DNA of 64,000 bases. Origin: Cohnella fermenti. GTDB lineage: Bacteria > Bacillota > Bacilli > Paenibacillales > Paenibacillaceae. Under the pieces are notes generated by a model. The model did not search any database. It worked only from the letters and a program-made list of their open reading frames with translations, and had not been told where the DNA came from. Of the stretch, positions 20,915 through 29,450 are shown in pieces. How positions within the stretch are numbered: the stretch's first letter is position 1; each line of letters begins with the position of its first letter. The DNA lies in NCBI RefSeq assembly GCF_004801405.1, contig NZ_SSOB01000009.1:124001-188000 (forward strand), in the 5' to 3' direction. The translations under genes and the position numbers were made by a program.

Positions 20915-20957
20915 TATCAGATAGGATAAGAATATCCGAATCTTATCCTTTCTGATA
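20915..20957. repeat. 17-bp inverted repeat between rplS and lepB
   Basis: TATCAGATAGGATAAGA pairs with TCTTATCCTTTCTGATA (one mismatch, 9-nt loop). It lies between the rplS terminator and lepB. It lacks a T tract on the minus strand, so it is not a classical terminator. An operator or RNA-processing hairpin is possible. Confidence 0.8.
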
Positions 20958-20962
20958 TACGC

Positions 20963-20996
20963 AAAAAGGAGGACTTGAACTTCGCCAAGCCCTCCC
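20963..20996 (-). terminator. Rho-independent terminator after rplS
   Basis: On the minus strand GGAGGGCTTG pairs with CAAGTCCTCC (one G-U) and is followed by TTTTTG. Confidence 0.88.
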
Positions 20997-21007
20997 TTAG
21001 ACAGCTA

Positions 21008-21349
21008 TTATCGAATTTCCTTGATACGAGCCGCCTTGCCGCGCAGACCGCGCAGGTAGTACAGCTTCGCACGGCGAACCTTACCGCGGCGTGCCACCTC
21101 GATCTTATCGATACGCGGGGAATGAACCGGGAATGCGCGCTCAACGCCAACGCCGTAAGAAATCTTGCGAACCGTGAAGGTCTCGCTGATTCCGCCGCCG
21201 CGACGCTTGATCACGACGCCTTCGAACAACTGAACACGCTCGCGGGAGCCTTCCACAACCTTCACGTGCACCTTCAGCGTATCGCCTGGGCGGAAGCTCG
21301 GGATGTCCTTGCGCAGTTGCTCTTGCGTAATGGATTGAATCAAATTCAT
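21008..21349 (-). CDS. rplS: 50S ribosomal protein L19
   Basis: A 113-residue ribosomal protein at the 30S-50S interface. The sequence is typical throughout ([46 protein letters not shown]). It has its own promoter and a 150-nt leader, and is followed by its own terminator, so it can be expressed apart from trmD. An AGAGGAG-type site precedes the ATG. Confidence 0.98.
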   Translation of the reverse strand: MNLIQSITQEQLRKDIPSFRPGDTLKVHVKVVEGSRERVQLFEGVVIKRRGGGISETFTVRKISYGVGVERAFPVHSPRIDKIEVARRGKVRRAKLYYLRGLRGKAARIKEIR

Positions 21350-21495
21350 GAGTATTCAACTCCTCTCATCACAGACGTTCGTACCCCGCTCCGCGAATCC
21401 AGCGATTCGCCTCATGGCGTGCAGAGGACCGTCCGACTATCGGCCGTCGCTGATTTCGCCTCAAGGACGAATAGGCAGCTAGGCACAAACAACAT
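21350..21495 (-). promoter_or_regulatory. rplS 5' leader, possible L19 leader element
   Basis: About 140 nt lie between the proposed rplS start of transcription and the ATG. They contain GC-rich complementary blocks (for example GGACGGTCC and GGCGAATCGC...GCGATTCGCC-type pairings). Bacillus has a known autoregulatory L19 leader at the same place. I cannot confirm the fold by eye. Confidence 0.4.
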
Positions 21496-21500
21496 TTGAA

Positions 21501-21529
21501 ATTTTATCACATCCAGCGGAGAAAATCAA
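21501..21529 (-). promoter_or_regulatory. SigA-type promoter of rplS
   Basis: On the minus strand TTGATT (21524-21529), a 17-bp spacer and TAAAAT (21501-21506), with an upstream TG making an extended -10. It lies in the trmD-rplS spacer. Confidence 0.75.
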
Positions 21530-21555
21530 CGAGGAGATTGCAGGAGACTGCAGGT

Positions 21556-22485
21556 TTATGCCCGTCCCGCTTCATTCGTCGAATCGCCGGCGGACGGCGC
21601 TTCCCTCTCCAACTCCAGCTCCCGCTTCCTCTCGGCGAGCCACTGCCGCTCCTTGGCGGTCAGCTCGGCCTTCTCGAGCAGGTCGGGACGCCGCAGCAGC
21701 GTGCGCTCGAGCGATTGCCGCCGCCGCCACTTGTCGATCTCGGCATGGTGGCCCGACAGCAGCACGTCCGGAACCTTCCATTCGCGGAATTCGGGCGGAC
21801 GGGTATAATGCGGATATTCCAGCAAGCCGTCGCTGAACGAGTCGAGCGCGGCGGACTGCTCGTTGCCGAGCACGCCCGGCAGCAGCCGGACGATCGAATC
21901 GATCGCCACCATCGCCGGAAGCTCGCCGCCGGTCAGCACATAGTCGCCGATCGACAGCTCGTCCGTCACGAGGAATTCGCGAATGCGCTCGTCATAGCCC
22001 TCGTAATGGCCGCAGATGAAGATCAGATGCCGCTCGCGCGACAGCTCTTGCGCCTTCGCCTGCGTGAACGTCTCGCCCTGCGGGCAGAGAAGGATGACGC
22101 GTGGCTTGGACGACTGCGGCCTAACGCCGCCAGGCGCAGCAGTCGCGACTCGGGCCTCGCCCGCCATCTCCGCACAATCGACCTCATCCGCAGCTTCCTT
22201 TAGCCCGTCCCCGCCCGCATTTTCCGCGTACCCGACCTCATCCGCAGACTCCGCGCGCCGGACGACATCCTCCACCGCAGCGAAGATCGGTTCCGCCTTC
22301 AGAACCATTCCGCCGCCGCCGCCGTACGGCGTATCGTCCACCGTGTTGTGCTTGTTGTTCGCATAATCCCGGAAGTTGACCGTGTTCAGCGAGACGATTC
22401 CTTTGTCGCGGGCCTTACCGAGAATACTGCTCCCGAACACGCCCTCGAACATCTCCGGGAACAGCGTCAGAACGTCAATCCTCAT
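21556..22485 (-). CDS. trmD: tRNA (guanine-37-N1)-methyltransferase TrmD, with insertion
   Basis: A SPOUT methyltransferase that makes m1G37 and guards the reading frame. The knot motifs are intact ([31 protein letters not shown]). The protein has 309 residues against about 245 usually. The excess is mainly an insert at about residues 76-126, between EDVV and [11 protein letters not shown]. It contains an internally repeated acidic pattern ([20 protein letters not shown], then [13 protein letters not shown]), plus a charged C-terminal tail. The insert lies before the knot, so activity is probably kept. It lies 33 bp after rimM. Confidence 0.95.
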   Translation of the reverse strand: MRIDVLTLFPEMFEGVFGSSILGKARDKGIVSLNTVNFRDYANNKHNTVDDTPYGGGGGMVLKAEPIFAAVEDVVRRAESADEVGYAENAGGDGLKEAADEVDCAEMAGEARVATAAPGGVRPQSSKPRVILLCPQGETFTQAKAQELSRERHLIFICGHYEGYDERIREFLVTDELSIGDYVLTGGELPAMVAIDSIVRLLPGVLGNEQSAALDSFSDGLLEYPHYTRPPEFREWKVPDVLLSGHHAEIDKWRRRQSLERTLLRRPDLLEKAELTAKERQWLAERKRELELEREAPSAGDSTNEAGRA

Positions 22486-22518
22486 CTACAGCAACCCTTC
22501 CATTGAGCCAGCCTTTCT

Positions 22519-23046
22519 TCATAGCAACCCTTCCATCAGGCGCACCTTGACGACCTTGGCCGCCACGTCCACGTTCAGCACAACCTCGTCGATGACCGGC
22601 AGCAGCAGCTCCTTGCCCTTCGCCTGCTTGACGACCCACACGTCGTTCGCCCCCGGCGAGAGGATGTCCGCAATCGTACCGAGCTTCTCGCCTTCCTCCG
22701 TCACCACTTCGCAGCCCATGATGTCGCGGAAGTAATATTCGCCTTCCTCAAGCTCGACGCGCTCGGCGCCCGGCACCTTCAGCTCCCAGCCTTTGTACTT
22801 CTCGACCTGGTTGATATTGTCGTACCCTTTAAGCTTCACGACGAAAACATTGCTCTGCTCGCGCGAGCTTTGCACCTCGACCTCGAACGGCGTTCCCGCC
22901 GTCCCTTCCGGCGGGCAGGCGAGCAAGCGGCTTCCGCCACGGAAGCGCACATCCGGGAAGTCGGTCTGAGGCCAGATTTTCACCTCGCCGCGGATGCCAT
23001 GGGTATTGACGATCTTGCCAACGTTGAGCAATCGCTCTTCCGTCAC
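22519..23046 (-). CDS. rimM: 16S rRNA processing protein RimM
   Basis: A 30S assembly factor that binds S19. It has an N-terminal RimM barrel (NVGKIVNTHGIRGEVKIWP) and a C-terminal PRC barrel (YYFRDIMGCEVVTEEGEKLG). Length 175 is standard. The start is GTG at 23046, 8 nt after AGGAGG. B. subtilis has ylqD between khpA and rimM; here the 92-bp spacer has no room for it. Confidence 0.96.
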   Translation of the reverse strand: MTEERLLNVGKIVNTHGIRGEVKIWPQTDFPDVRFRGGSRLLACPPEGTAGTPFEVEVQSSREQSNVFVVKLKGYDNINQVEKYKGWELKVPGAERVELEEGEYYFRDIMGCEVVTEEGEKLGTIADILSPGANDVWVVKQAKGKELLLPVIDEVVLNVDVAAKVVKVRLMEGLL

Positions 23047-23138
23047 GGAAGCAGCCTCCTTTGCATATGTGCAGCGAATCTATTCTTAAACGGCAAGAAG
23101 CCGGACATGCCCATCGGCAGCCGGCCCCTTGCCTTGCG

Positions 23139-23372
23139 TTATTCTGATACGATGTCCACGATGACGCGCTTCCGCTCCTTCACGGCAGCGGAAGTAACTA
23201 CGGTGCGCAGCGCCTTGGCGATACGCCCCTGCTTGCCGATAACTTTGCCGACATCGCCCGGATGGACGGAAAGCTCGTACACGAGGCCGCGCGCGTCTTC
23301 CTTGACCTTGACCTGCACGTCATCCGGATGATCCACCAATGCCCGGGCAATGACCCGAATCAATTGTTCCAT
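23139..23372 (-). CDS. khpA: KH-domain RNA-binding protein KhpA (YlqC)
   Basis: A 77-residue single KH-domain protein with the GKVIGKQGR loop (GxxG) that contacts RNA. KhpA pairs with KhpB/Jag in Gram-positives and affects cell division and small-RNA function. The start ATG at 23372 follows GGAGGG. It is encoded 25 bp after rpsP in the ribosomal operon. Confidence 0.95.
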   Translation of the reverse strand: MEQLIRVIARALVDHPDDVQVKVKEDARGLVYELSVHPGDVGKVIGKQGRIAKALRTVVTSAAVKERKRVIVDIVSE

Positions 23373-23397
23373 GGCTCAGCCCTCCGGGAGTTGGACG

Positions 23398-23682
23398 TTA
23401 CTTCGAGATCTTGGACTCGTGGAACTTCTTCAGAACGCCTGCATTGCTAAGAAGATTGCGAACCGTGTCGGACGCTTGCGCGCCGTTCTGCAGCCACTTC
23501 AGAGCCTTCTCTTCGTCGATTTGGACTTGAGTCGGTTGAGCGACCGGGTTGTAGATGCCGATCTCCTCGATGAAGCGGCCGTCGCGCGGGGAGCGCGAAT
23601 CGGACACGACCACACGATAGAATGGGTTCTTGTGAGCACCCATACGCTTAAGACGGATACGTACTGCCATTGGTAAATTCAC
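23398..23682 (-). CDS. rpsP: 30S ribosomal protein S16
   Basis: A 94-residue S16 ([33 protein letters not shown]). An AAGGAGGTGA site is 9 nt before the ATG. It lies 69 bp after ffh, as in Bacillus. Confidence 0.98.
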   Translation of the reverse strand: MNLPMAVRIRLKRMGAHKNPFYRVVVSDSRSPRDGRFIEEIGIYNPVAQPTQVQIDEEKALKWLQNGAQASDTVRNLLSNAGVLKKFHESKISK

Positions 23683-23751
23683 CTCCTTGATAGAGTATCG
23701 AATAGTTAGAGGGGGGAAAACAACACTCCGAGCCCGCAGCGAACGATTGTT

Positions 23752-25137
23752 CTAGAAAGGGAACTTCATTCCCTTGCCGCCGCCCTTGCCCATCAGTCCC
23801 TTGAGCGCCTTCATGCCGCCCTTCGGTCCCTTCGGACCCATCATGCCGGAGAACTGCTTCATCATCTTCTTCATATCCTCGAACTGGCGAATCAGCTTGT
23901 TGACGTCCGCCACGTTCGTGCCGCTGCCTGCGGCGATCCGCTTGCGGCGGCTGAAGTTGATGATGTCCGGCTTCGCCTTCTCCGCCTTCGTCATCGACTT
24001 GACGATCGCTTCCGTGCGCGAGATCTGCTTCTCGTCGATCTTGAAGCCCGGCGCCGCCTTCAGCTTGTTCATGCCCGGCATCATGTCGAGCAATTGATCG
24101 AGAGGGCCAAGCTTGCGAACCTGCTCCATCTGCTCGAGGAAGTCGTCGAAGGTGAACTCCGCGTTGCGCATCTTGCGCTCGAGGTCCTTCGCCTTCTCGG
24201 CGTCGATGTTCGTCTGCGCCTTCTCGATCAGCGAGAGCATGTCGCCCATGCCGAGAATCCGCGACGCCATCCGGTCCGGATGGAACGCTTCGAGCTGGTC
24301 GATCTTCTCGCCCGTGGAGGCGAACTTGATCGGGCAGCCCGTGACCGCCTTGACCGACAGCGCTGCGCCGCCGCGCGTATCGCCGTCGAGCTTCGTCAGC
24401 ACGACGCCCGTCAGCTCGAGCTGCTCGTGGAAGCTCTTCGCCACATTGACCGCTTCCTGACCGGTCATCGCGTCGACGACCAGCAGCACTTCGTCCGGCT
24501 TCACCGCCGCGTGAATCTGCTTGATCTCTTCCATCAGCGCTTCGTCGATCTGCAGCCGGCCGGCGGTATCGATCAGCACGTAGTCATGCCCTTGCTCCTT
24601 CGCGAGCTGGACGCCTTGCCCTGCGATGTCCACCGGGCTTACCTTGTCGCCGAGCGAGAACACCGGCACGTCGATCTGCCCGCCGAGCACCTCGAGCTGC
24701 TTGATGGCGGCCGGTCGGTAGATGTCCCCCGCGATCAGGAGCGGCTTATGGCCCTGCGACTGCAGCAGCTTCGCCAGCTTGCCGGTCAGCGTCGTCTTGC
24801 CCGCCCCTTGCAGACCGGCCATCAGGATAACCGTCGGAGGCTTGTTCGACTTCGCCAGCTTCGCCTGGGTGCCGCCCATCAGCTCGATCAGTTCCTTATG
24901 AACGATGTCGACGACAACCATGCCCGGCGTGAAGCTCTTCTGCACCTCCGCGCCGACGGCCTTCTCCTTCACCTTGGCGATGAAGTCCTTTACGACCTTG
25001 AAGTTGACGTCCGCCTCGAGCAGCGCCAGCCGAACTTCCCGCATCGCTTCATTGACGTCGTCCTCGCTCAGCTTGCCCTTGCCCCGCAGCTTGCCGAACA
25101 CGTTCTGGAGTCTGGTCGTCAATCCTTCGAATGCCAT
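23752..25137 (-). CDS. ffh: Signal recognition particle protein Ffh
   Basis: The SRP54 GTPase that targets nascent membrane proteins to FtsY. It has the N domain, then the G domain with G1 GLQGAGKTTLTGKL (about residue 107), DTAGRLQ and TKLDGDTRGGAAL. The methionine-rich M domain runs from about residue 300 and ends in a glycine/lysine-rich tail. Length 461 is normal. It follows ylxM, although ftsY, which is often the next gene upstream, is not in the window. Confidence 0.97.
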   Translation of the reverse strand: MAFEGLTTRLQNVFGKLRGKGKLSEDDVNEAMREVRLALLEADVNFKVVKDFIAKVKEKAVGAEVQKSFTPGMVVVDIVHKELIELMGGTQAKLAKSNKPPTVILMAGLQGAGKTTLTGKLAKLLQSQGHKPLLIAGDIYRPAAIKQLEVLGGQIDVPVFSLGDKVSPVDIAGQGVQLAKEQGHDYVLIDTAGRLQIDEALMEEIKQIHAAVKPDEVLLVVDAMTGQEAVNVAKSFHEQLELTGVVLTKLDGDTRGGAALSVKAVTGCPIKFASTGEKIDQLEAFHPDRMASRILGMGDMLSLIEKAQTNIDAEKAKDLERKMRNAEFTFDDFLEQMEQVRKLGPLDQLLDMMPGMNKLKAAPGFKIDEKQISRTEAIVKSMTKAEKAKPDIINFSRRKRIAAGSGTNVADVNKLIRQFEDMKKMMKQFSGMMGPKGPKGGMKALKGLMGKGGGKGMKFPF

Positions 25138-25192
25138 GGCCCATCTCCTCCTTCCTGCATAATCTCCATTCTACAGCGCCGGACGGCCCCGC

Positions 25193-25546
25193 TCAACTCT
25201 CCGCGCCGCGAAGCAGCTCCGCCGTTCTGCGAAGCTCGCCGCGCCAAGGCTCGGGAAGCTCTCCGATCTGCCGCTCCAGCTTATCCAATCCCGCTTGCAG
25301 CCGTGCATGGCGGCGAGCGAGTCCCAGCTTCGTCTCATATTCTTCGAGCGCCTGCTCCGAGCGCTTCAGGTGTTCGTACACCGCCTGCCGGCTGATCTCG
25401 AAGTCGATCGCGATCTCGCCCAAGGAGTAGTCGTCGTGGTAGTAACACTTCAAGAAAGTCTGCTGCTTCTCCGTCAGCAACGCCCCGTAGAAATCGAAGA
25501 GCACGTTGATCCGGTTCGTCTTGCTCAGCGCGTTCTCCCCCTGCAC
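25193..25546 (-). CDS. ylxM: UPF0122 protein YlxM
   Basis: A 117-residue helix-turn-helix protein co-transcribed with ffh. It shows [18 protein letters not shown] and a sigma-70 region-4-like HTH ([20 protein letters not shown]). It is thought to modulate the SRP system. The start is a GTG at 25546 with AAGGAG about 10 nt upstream. The promoter at 25609-25638 would drive ylxM-ffh and the ribosomal genes behind it. Confidence 0.93.
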   Translation of the reverse strand: MQGENALSKTNRINVLFDFYGALLTEKQQTFLKCYYHDDYSLGEIAIDFEISRQAVYEHLKRSEQALEEYETKLGLARRHARLQAGLDKLERQIGELPEPWRGELRRTAELLRGAES

Positions 25547-25608
25547 AAAGGCTCATCTCCTTCGAACGGTGTCAAGGAAAACAACTTTACAGCTCAGTGA
25601 CGTTCTTT

Positions 25609-25638
25609 ATCTTACGGGATAGTCTCAGGGATGTCAAG
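25609..25638 (-). promoter_or_regulatory. SigA-type promoter of ylxM-ffh
   Basis: On the minus strand a perfect TTGACA (25633-25638), an 18-bp spacer and TAAGAT (25609-25614), about 65 bp before the ylxM start. Confidence 0.75.
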
Positions 25639-25683
25639 GCAATTACCTTAACAGGGGTGGAAAAAAAGGGCCTGGAGCATCGA

Positions 25684-27075
25684 TCATCCGCGAGCGGGAA
25701 CGTCCTTCCATCCGATATAGGCACCTTGGGCGCTGTCCGGCAGAGCGAACAGAAGAGCCGCGCTCCGGCCGGAAGATGTCCATTCGTAGGCTCCGATGGT
25801 CAAGTAATCCATCGTCACCGCTTCGGGCTCGCCGCCTCCGGGCGCTGCCGTGTACAGCTTCGTTCCCGTCACGACGTCCCCTATGCTCGCGCCGATCGCG
25901 CCGAGCTCGAAGGAGATCCGCTTGCCGTCCGGGAGAAATCGCAGGCCGCTGATGCCGAAGCTCGCGGACAGACCCGACTTGTAGTAGGGCGCCCGCTCGT
26001 TCTCCGCCTTGGCGTCGTAATCCGGATTGCGCCCGGTGTATTCGTCGAGATCGACCGGCCACGGCATCCTCGACAGCTCGTTCCCCTCGGCCGAATACAA
26101 AACAAACGAGTCCCGCTCGGCGACCAGAACCCGCTCCGTGCCGGAATGGGAGGCGATCTGCGTCGTCAGGTCCGCCGTGCTTACGAGCTGCTTCTCCGTG
26201 CCGGCGGCCAGATCGACCAGCTTCAGGCCGATTCCGTCGTCGAATCCGTTGCGCGCCAGCACGACCCGCCCGGGCACCAGCCACTCGATCCTTCCCCAGA
26301 AGCCTTGCTCATACGGCAGCCGCTCGATCCGCTTCGTCTCGATGTCGAACGTCGCCAGCGCGTACTTGGGGCCTGCCCCGTCGCCGAGCCGCTCTCCCGT
26401 ATCCTGGAGGAACAGGAAGCCGGAGCTGTCCGGGAGCCATAGGGGCTGGGCGTCGTTCGCCCCCTTCGTCCAACGGACTTCACTGCCGCTCGCAACATCG
26501 GTTCCGCCGATCCCCTCTTGACCGTCCTCGTAGACGGCAGCCCATTTTCCATCCGGACTTGAGCTCCGAATGCCCGGCCTCTCGACCAACTCCCCGTCCT
26601 TCAGCACGACCGTCCGACGATTCGGCTCCTCTGCGGCATACGCCAAGCCTTCCACGCCAAGCTCGCCGCTTCGCTTCACGGAATAGAAGGCAAGCTCCCC
26701 GTCGTAAGTGAACCACTCCTCCACCGTTCGCGTCTCCCGGTTCACCTTCGCCAGCCTCGTGCGATCCCGGGCCTCATTCTCCCCGATCAGCACGATCTCC
26801 TCGTCGCTTGCCGCGACGATGCCCCCGTAATAGAAGCCGTCGTCCGGGAGCGACACGACCGCATCGAAGTTGCGGCTCAGAAGCTGTTCCGCGGATGCTC
26901 CCGCCGCGTCCTCCGTCGGGGATGCGGATGGAACCGGGGTCGAGACGACAGACGCTTCCGCCGCTGCGGACGGGCTCGCCGGCCCGACAGAATCGTTCGA
27001 ATGTGCACAGGATACGAGCAGCACGCCCGTCACCCCCGCCAACATGCTTAAGCGTCCAACCTTGCGCAGCCTCAT
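25684..27075 (-). CDS. Lipoprotein with WD40-like beta-propeller repeats
   Basis: A 463-residue secreted protein with a lipoprotein signal (positive start MRLRKVGRLS, hydrophobic core, lipobox LLVSC with Cys23). A Ser/Ala/Pro-rich linker (about residues 30-60) follows. The rest is made of strands with SPDGKWAAVY and LPDSSGFLFL-type motifs, as in TolB/WD40-like propellers. It should be anchored on the outer face of the membrane. The ligand is unknown. It sits just outside the conserved ribosomal/SRP operon and has no clear partner. Confidence 0.8.
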   Translation of the reverse strand: MRLRKVGRLSMLAGVTGVLLVSCAHSNDSVGPASPSAAAEASVVSTPVPSASPTEDAAGASAEQLLSRNFDAVVSLPDDGFYYGGIVAASDEEIVLIGENEARDRTRLAKVNRETRTVEEWFTYDGELAFYSVKRSGELGVEGLAYAAEEPNRRTVVLKDGELVERPGIRSSSPDGKWAAVYEDGQEGIGGTDVASGSEVRWTKGANDAQPLWLPDSSGFLFLQDTGERLGDGAGPKYALATFDIETKRIERLPYEQGFWGRIEWLVPGRVVLARNGFDDGIGLKLVDLAAGTEKQLVSTADLTTQIASHSGTERVLVAERDSFVLYSAEGNELSRMPWPVDLDEYTGRNPDYDAKAENERAPYYKSGLSASFGISGLRFLPDGKRISFELGAIGASIGDVVTGTKLYTAAPGGGEPEAVTMDYLTIGAYEWTSSGRSAALLFALPDSAQGAYIGWKDVPARG

Positions 27076-27230
27076 ACCGTCCGCCCCTTCGGCAAATTTC
27101 GTTCGTTATCGGATATTCGCTACATTAGACGAACACCAACGAACAAAGTTGCTCAAGCTCGCCAGCCGCAGACTTGCCAGCCCCCTGCCGCCCGCATCGC
27201 CGTCTCAAGCGCCGTTGCCCAGCTCCCGCC

Positions 27231-27336
27231 CCTGCCTTCCGCTGCCTTCCCCTGCCTTCCGTCGTCTTCCGTCGTCTTCCGCCTCCCTGCCGTCTTCCGC
27301 CCTCTGCTGTCCGCTCCTGTCCGATCCTGTCCGCTC
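27231..27336. repeat. 10-bp tandem repeats
   Basis: CCTGCCTTCC-type decamers run five times (27231-27280), and CTGTCCG(C/A)TC runs three times (27307-27336), within a C/T-rich stretch of the gene-free region 27076-27706. Confidence 0.8.
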
Positions 27337-27380
27337 CCCGCCGCTCTTCACGCCCCCCGCCCGACGGCTTTTCCGATTTT

Positions 27381-27550
27381 ATGCGATTTTTCACATTCGT
27401 CGACGTGGATCGAAGGCAATCGCAGCGTTTTATGCGGTTTTTCGCATATATGCAGCAATTCGATCCGGAATTTCCTCCATGTATGCTATTTTTCACATAG
27501 AATCGCCCCACCCCCCCGCTATCGCGCTGCGCGAATGTGAATTTTCGCAT
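27381..27550. repeat. Four-unit dyad array, copy B
   Basis: Four 16-bp units (ATGCGATTTTTCACAT and variants) start at 27381, 27432, 27483 and 27535, so the periods are 51, 51 and 52 bp, exactly as in copy A at 15017-15186. The copies are in the same orientation, align without gaps over about 180 bp, and also share parts of the spacers. The two arrays bracket the yraN-to-lipoprotein block. Confidence 0.85.
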
Positions 27551-27673
27551 AAATTCCTGCCAGCCTGCGGCGGAATCGGCCCACCACTACCGCTGAGTAT
27601 GACTTATACGCTTGCACACGCCCCCTCGGAAGGTGATCGATCGGTTGTCAGTTCAACAAAAGGAATAATATTC

Positions 27674-27702
27674 TTGACGAGAAATCGTCTTTTTTATACT
27701 AT
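27674..27702 (+). promoter_or_regulatory. SigA-type promoter for the small ORF pair
   Basis: TTGACG (27674-27679), a 17-bp spacer and TACTAT (27697-27702). Transcription would start near 27709, almost at the ATG at 27707, which would leave little or no leader. Confidence 0.7.
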
Positions 27703-27706
27703 TTTG

Positions 27707-27865
27707 ATGCTTACGCGACATGGTGACATTGCAATAGGCTATCCATCCACGGGAAGCGTTGCAGACCTGACTGAGAAGATAAACCAAGGAGATGATGAAG
27801 TGTATTCCTATACAACATTTCAGGAGGAACTATCAATCGGAGAAGAAGTATCATTATATGTATAA
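27707..27865 (+). CDS. Hypothetical small protein (52 aa)
   Basis: A 52-codon ORF (starts MLTRHGDIAIGYP, ends SIGEEVSLYV) right after a good promoter. It is AT-rich against GC-rich surroundings, like the ORF that follows. I see no family. No Shine-Dalgarno precedes the ATG, so it would have to be leaderless, or the start is elsewhere, or it is the remnant of a longer gene. Its TAA overlaps the next ATG (ATGTATAA). Confidence 0.4.
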   Translation: MLTRHGDIAIGYPSTGSVADLTEKINQGDDEVYSYTTFQEELSIGEEVSLYV

Positions 27866-28049
27866 CAATGAAATATACTCAATATCGGTCGGCCAAACTA
27901 TTGAAGAAGGCAGGTACTTTTATAAGGTAAGCGATACAAACAGCCCGCTAAACTTCATAACACTTGAAGACCTCTATGCTGCTGTGCTTATTGATGGCAT
28001 GACCTTGGAGGAGGTTTTCGATACTGGGAATGTTGAAATAATTGTATAA
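27858..28049 (+). CDS. Hypothetical small protein (63 aa)
   Basis: A 63-codon AT-rich ORF beginning MYNNEIYSISVGQT, overlapping the upstream small ORF by 8 bp in another frame. The same frame is open from 27792 (ATG directly abutting AAGGAG), so the start is uncertain. It is acidic, with no signal peptide or membrane segment, and I do not recognise a family. The base composition suggests acquired DNA. Nothing supportable is seen from 28050 to the pucG terminator. Confidence 0.4.
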   Translation: MYNNEIYSISVGQTIEEGRYFYKVSDTNSPLNFITLEDLYAAVLIDGMTLEEVFDTGNVEIIV

Positions 28050-28178
28050 GTTAAATATGAAGAGTTCAGATGTCGAACCGATGGGATCAACAATCAGCAT
28101 CGATGATTTCGAATTTACTCCGACTAAACGTCTGAAGGAGCCTTCACATCGCTCGCCACCCTCGTCCTCTTATATGTC

Positions 28179-28212
28179 AAAAAAACAGCGCCGAGAAAAA
28201 TCCCCGGCACCG
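28179..28212 (-). terminator. Rho-independent terminator of the purine operon
   Basis: On the minus strand a GGTGCCGGGGA / TCTCGGCGCTG hairpin is followed by seven T just after pucG. It ends the long operon that starts near 44.9 kb. Confidence 0.75.
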
Positions 28213-28220
28213 TCTCCCGA

Positions 28221-29450
28221 TTAACCTTCATATACATCAAGCGCCGCCTGCAGCGCCCGGCCGACCTCGATCTGCGCGCCGTGCCGGACGAGCGCCGCTT
28301 CGAACGCTCCCAGCAGATGGAGCACGTTTTTGCGGCTGCAACTGTAGCCCATCGTGCCGATCCGCCAGATCTTGCCCTTAAGCGGGCCGAAGGAGCTGGC
28401 GATCTCGATGCCGAACGCGTCCAGCAGCATCGAACGAACCGCTTCCCCGTCGACTCCGTCCGGAATCGTCACGCAGGTGACGACCGCCATCTTGCAGCCC
28501 GGGTCGCCGTACAGCTCAAGCCCCATCGCCGCAAGGCCGGCCATGAGCGCCGCTTCGTTCAGACGATGGCGCGCGAAGCGGCTCGCCAGCCCTTCCTGGA
28601 GAACGATGCGGAGCCCTTCGCGCAAGCCGTACAGCATGGACGTCATCTCAGTATGGTGATTAAGCCGCACCGGGCTCCAATAATCCATGAGCTGCGCCAG
28701 ATCGAGATAATTGCTCTGGATGCGCGCTCCCAAGCCTTCCGGCTCCTCGTAGCCCGGCGGCCGGATGCCCCGCTCGATGCGCTTGCGCGAGAGGATCTTG
28801 CGCTCCGCGCGTTCGTTGAACGTGATCGGCGCCATTCCCGAAGGGACGGACAGGCACTTCTGCGTGCCGCCGATGACGGCATCCAGGCACCATTCGTCCG
28901 TCAACACCGGAATGCCTCCGATCGTCGCGACCGCGTCGACGACGAGCAGCGCCCCCGACTCGCGGCAGGCCGGGCCGATCCGGTCCAGCGGCTGCACCCG
29001 GCCGGTCGACGTCTCGCCGTGCACGAGAGCGACCAGCTCGGGCTTCTCGCGGCGAATGGCGGAGACGATCTCCTCCTGGTCGAACACCGTGCCCCATTCG
29101 CAATGAAGAGTCGCCACCTCGGCCCCGCAGCGTTCGGCGATCTCGGCGAGCAGGTGGCCGAAGCGGCCGAAGATCGGCACGAGCACCTTGTCGCCGGGCT
29201 CGATCAGGCCGGTCAGCACGGCCTCAAGGCCAGAGCGCGACGTTCCGTCGATCGGGAACGCCCACCTATTCTTCGTCTGGAAGACGCTGCGCAGCATCTC
29301 CATCGTATCGTTCATATAAGCGGTGAATTCGGGATCGAATTGCCCCAGGATCGGATACGACAGCGCCCGAAGCACGCGGGGATCGACCTCGACCGGCCCC
29401 GGCGTCATAATCGTTCTCGGCGATGGACATAATTCGGTGTAGGTCCTCAT
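28221..29450 (-). CDS. pucG: (S)-ureidoglycine-glyoxylate aminotransferase PucG
   Basis: A PLP-dependent class V aminotransferase of 409 residues that converts ureidoglycine + glyoxylate to oxalurate + glycine, the last step encoded here in purine breakdown. The N-terminus MTPGPVEVDPRVL and IDGTSRSGLEAVL are typical. The PLP lysine is in GGTQKCLSVPSG (about residue 197). The ATG at 29450 follows GAGGAG and overlaps the pucF stop by 4 bp. The frame continues to 29927 but is only the shadow of pucF. It is the last gene of the operon. Confidence 0.92.
   Translation of the reverse strand: MRTYTELCPSPRTIMTPGPVEVDPRVLRALSYPILGQFDPEFTAYMNDTMEMLRSVFQTKNRWAFPIDGTSRSGLEAVLTGLIEPGDKVLVPIFGRFGHLLAEIAERCGAEVATLHCEWGTVFDQEEIVSAIRREKPELVALVHGETSTGRVQPLDRIGPACRESGALLVVDAVATIGGIPVLTDEWCLDAVIGGTQKCLSVPSGMAPITFNERAERKILSRKRIERGIRPPGYEEPEGLGARIQSNYLDLAQLMDYWSPVRLNHHTEMTSMLYGLREGLRIVLQEGLASRFARHRLNEAALMAGLAAMGLELYGDPGCKMAVVTCVTIPDGVDGEAVRSMLLDAFGIEIASSFGPLKGKIWRIGTMGYSCSRKNVLHLLGAFEAALVRHGAQIEVGRALQAALDVYEG

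Noticed and set aside
27231-27336. Structured RNA in the 10-bp repeat region
   Set aside because: The sequence is almost all C and T on one strand, so it cannot self-pair. It is a simple tandem repeat.
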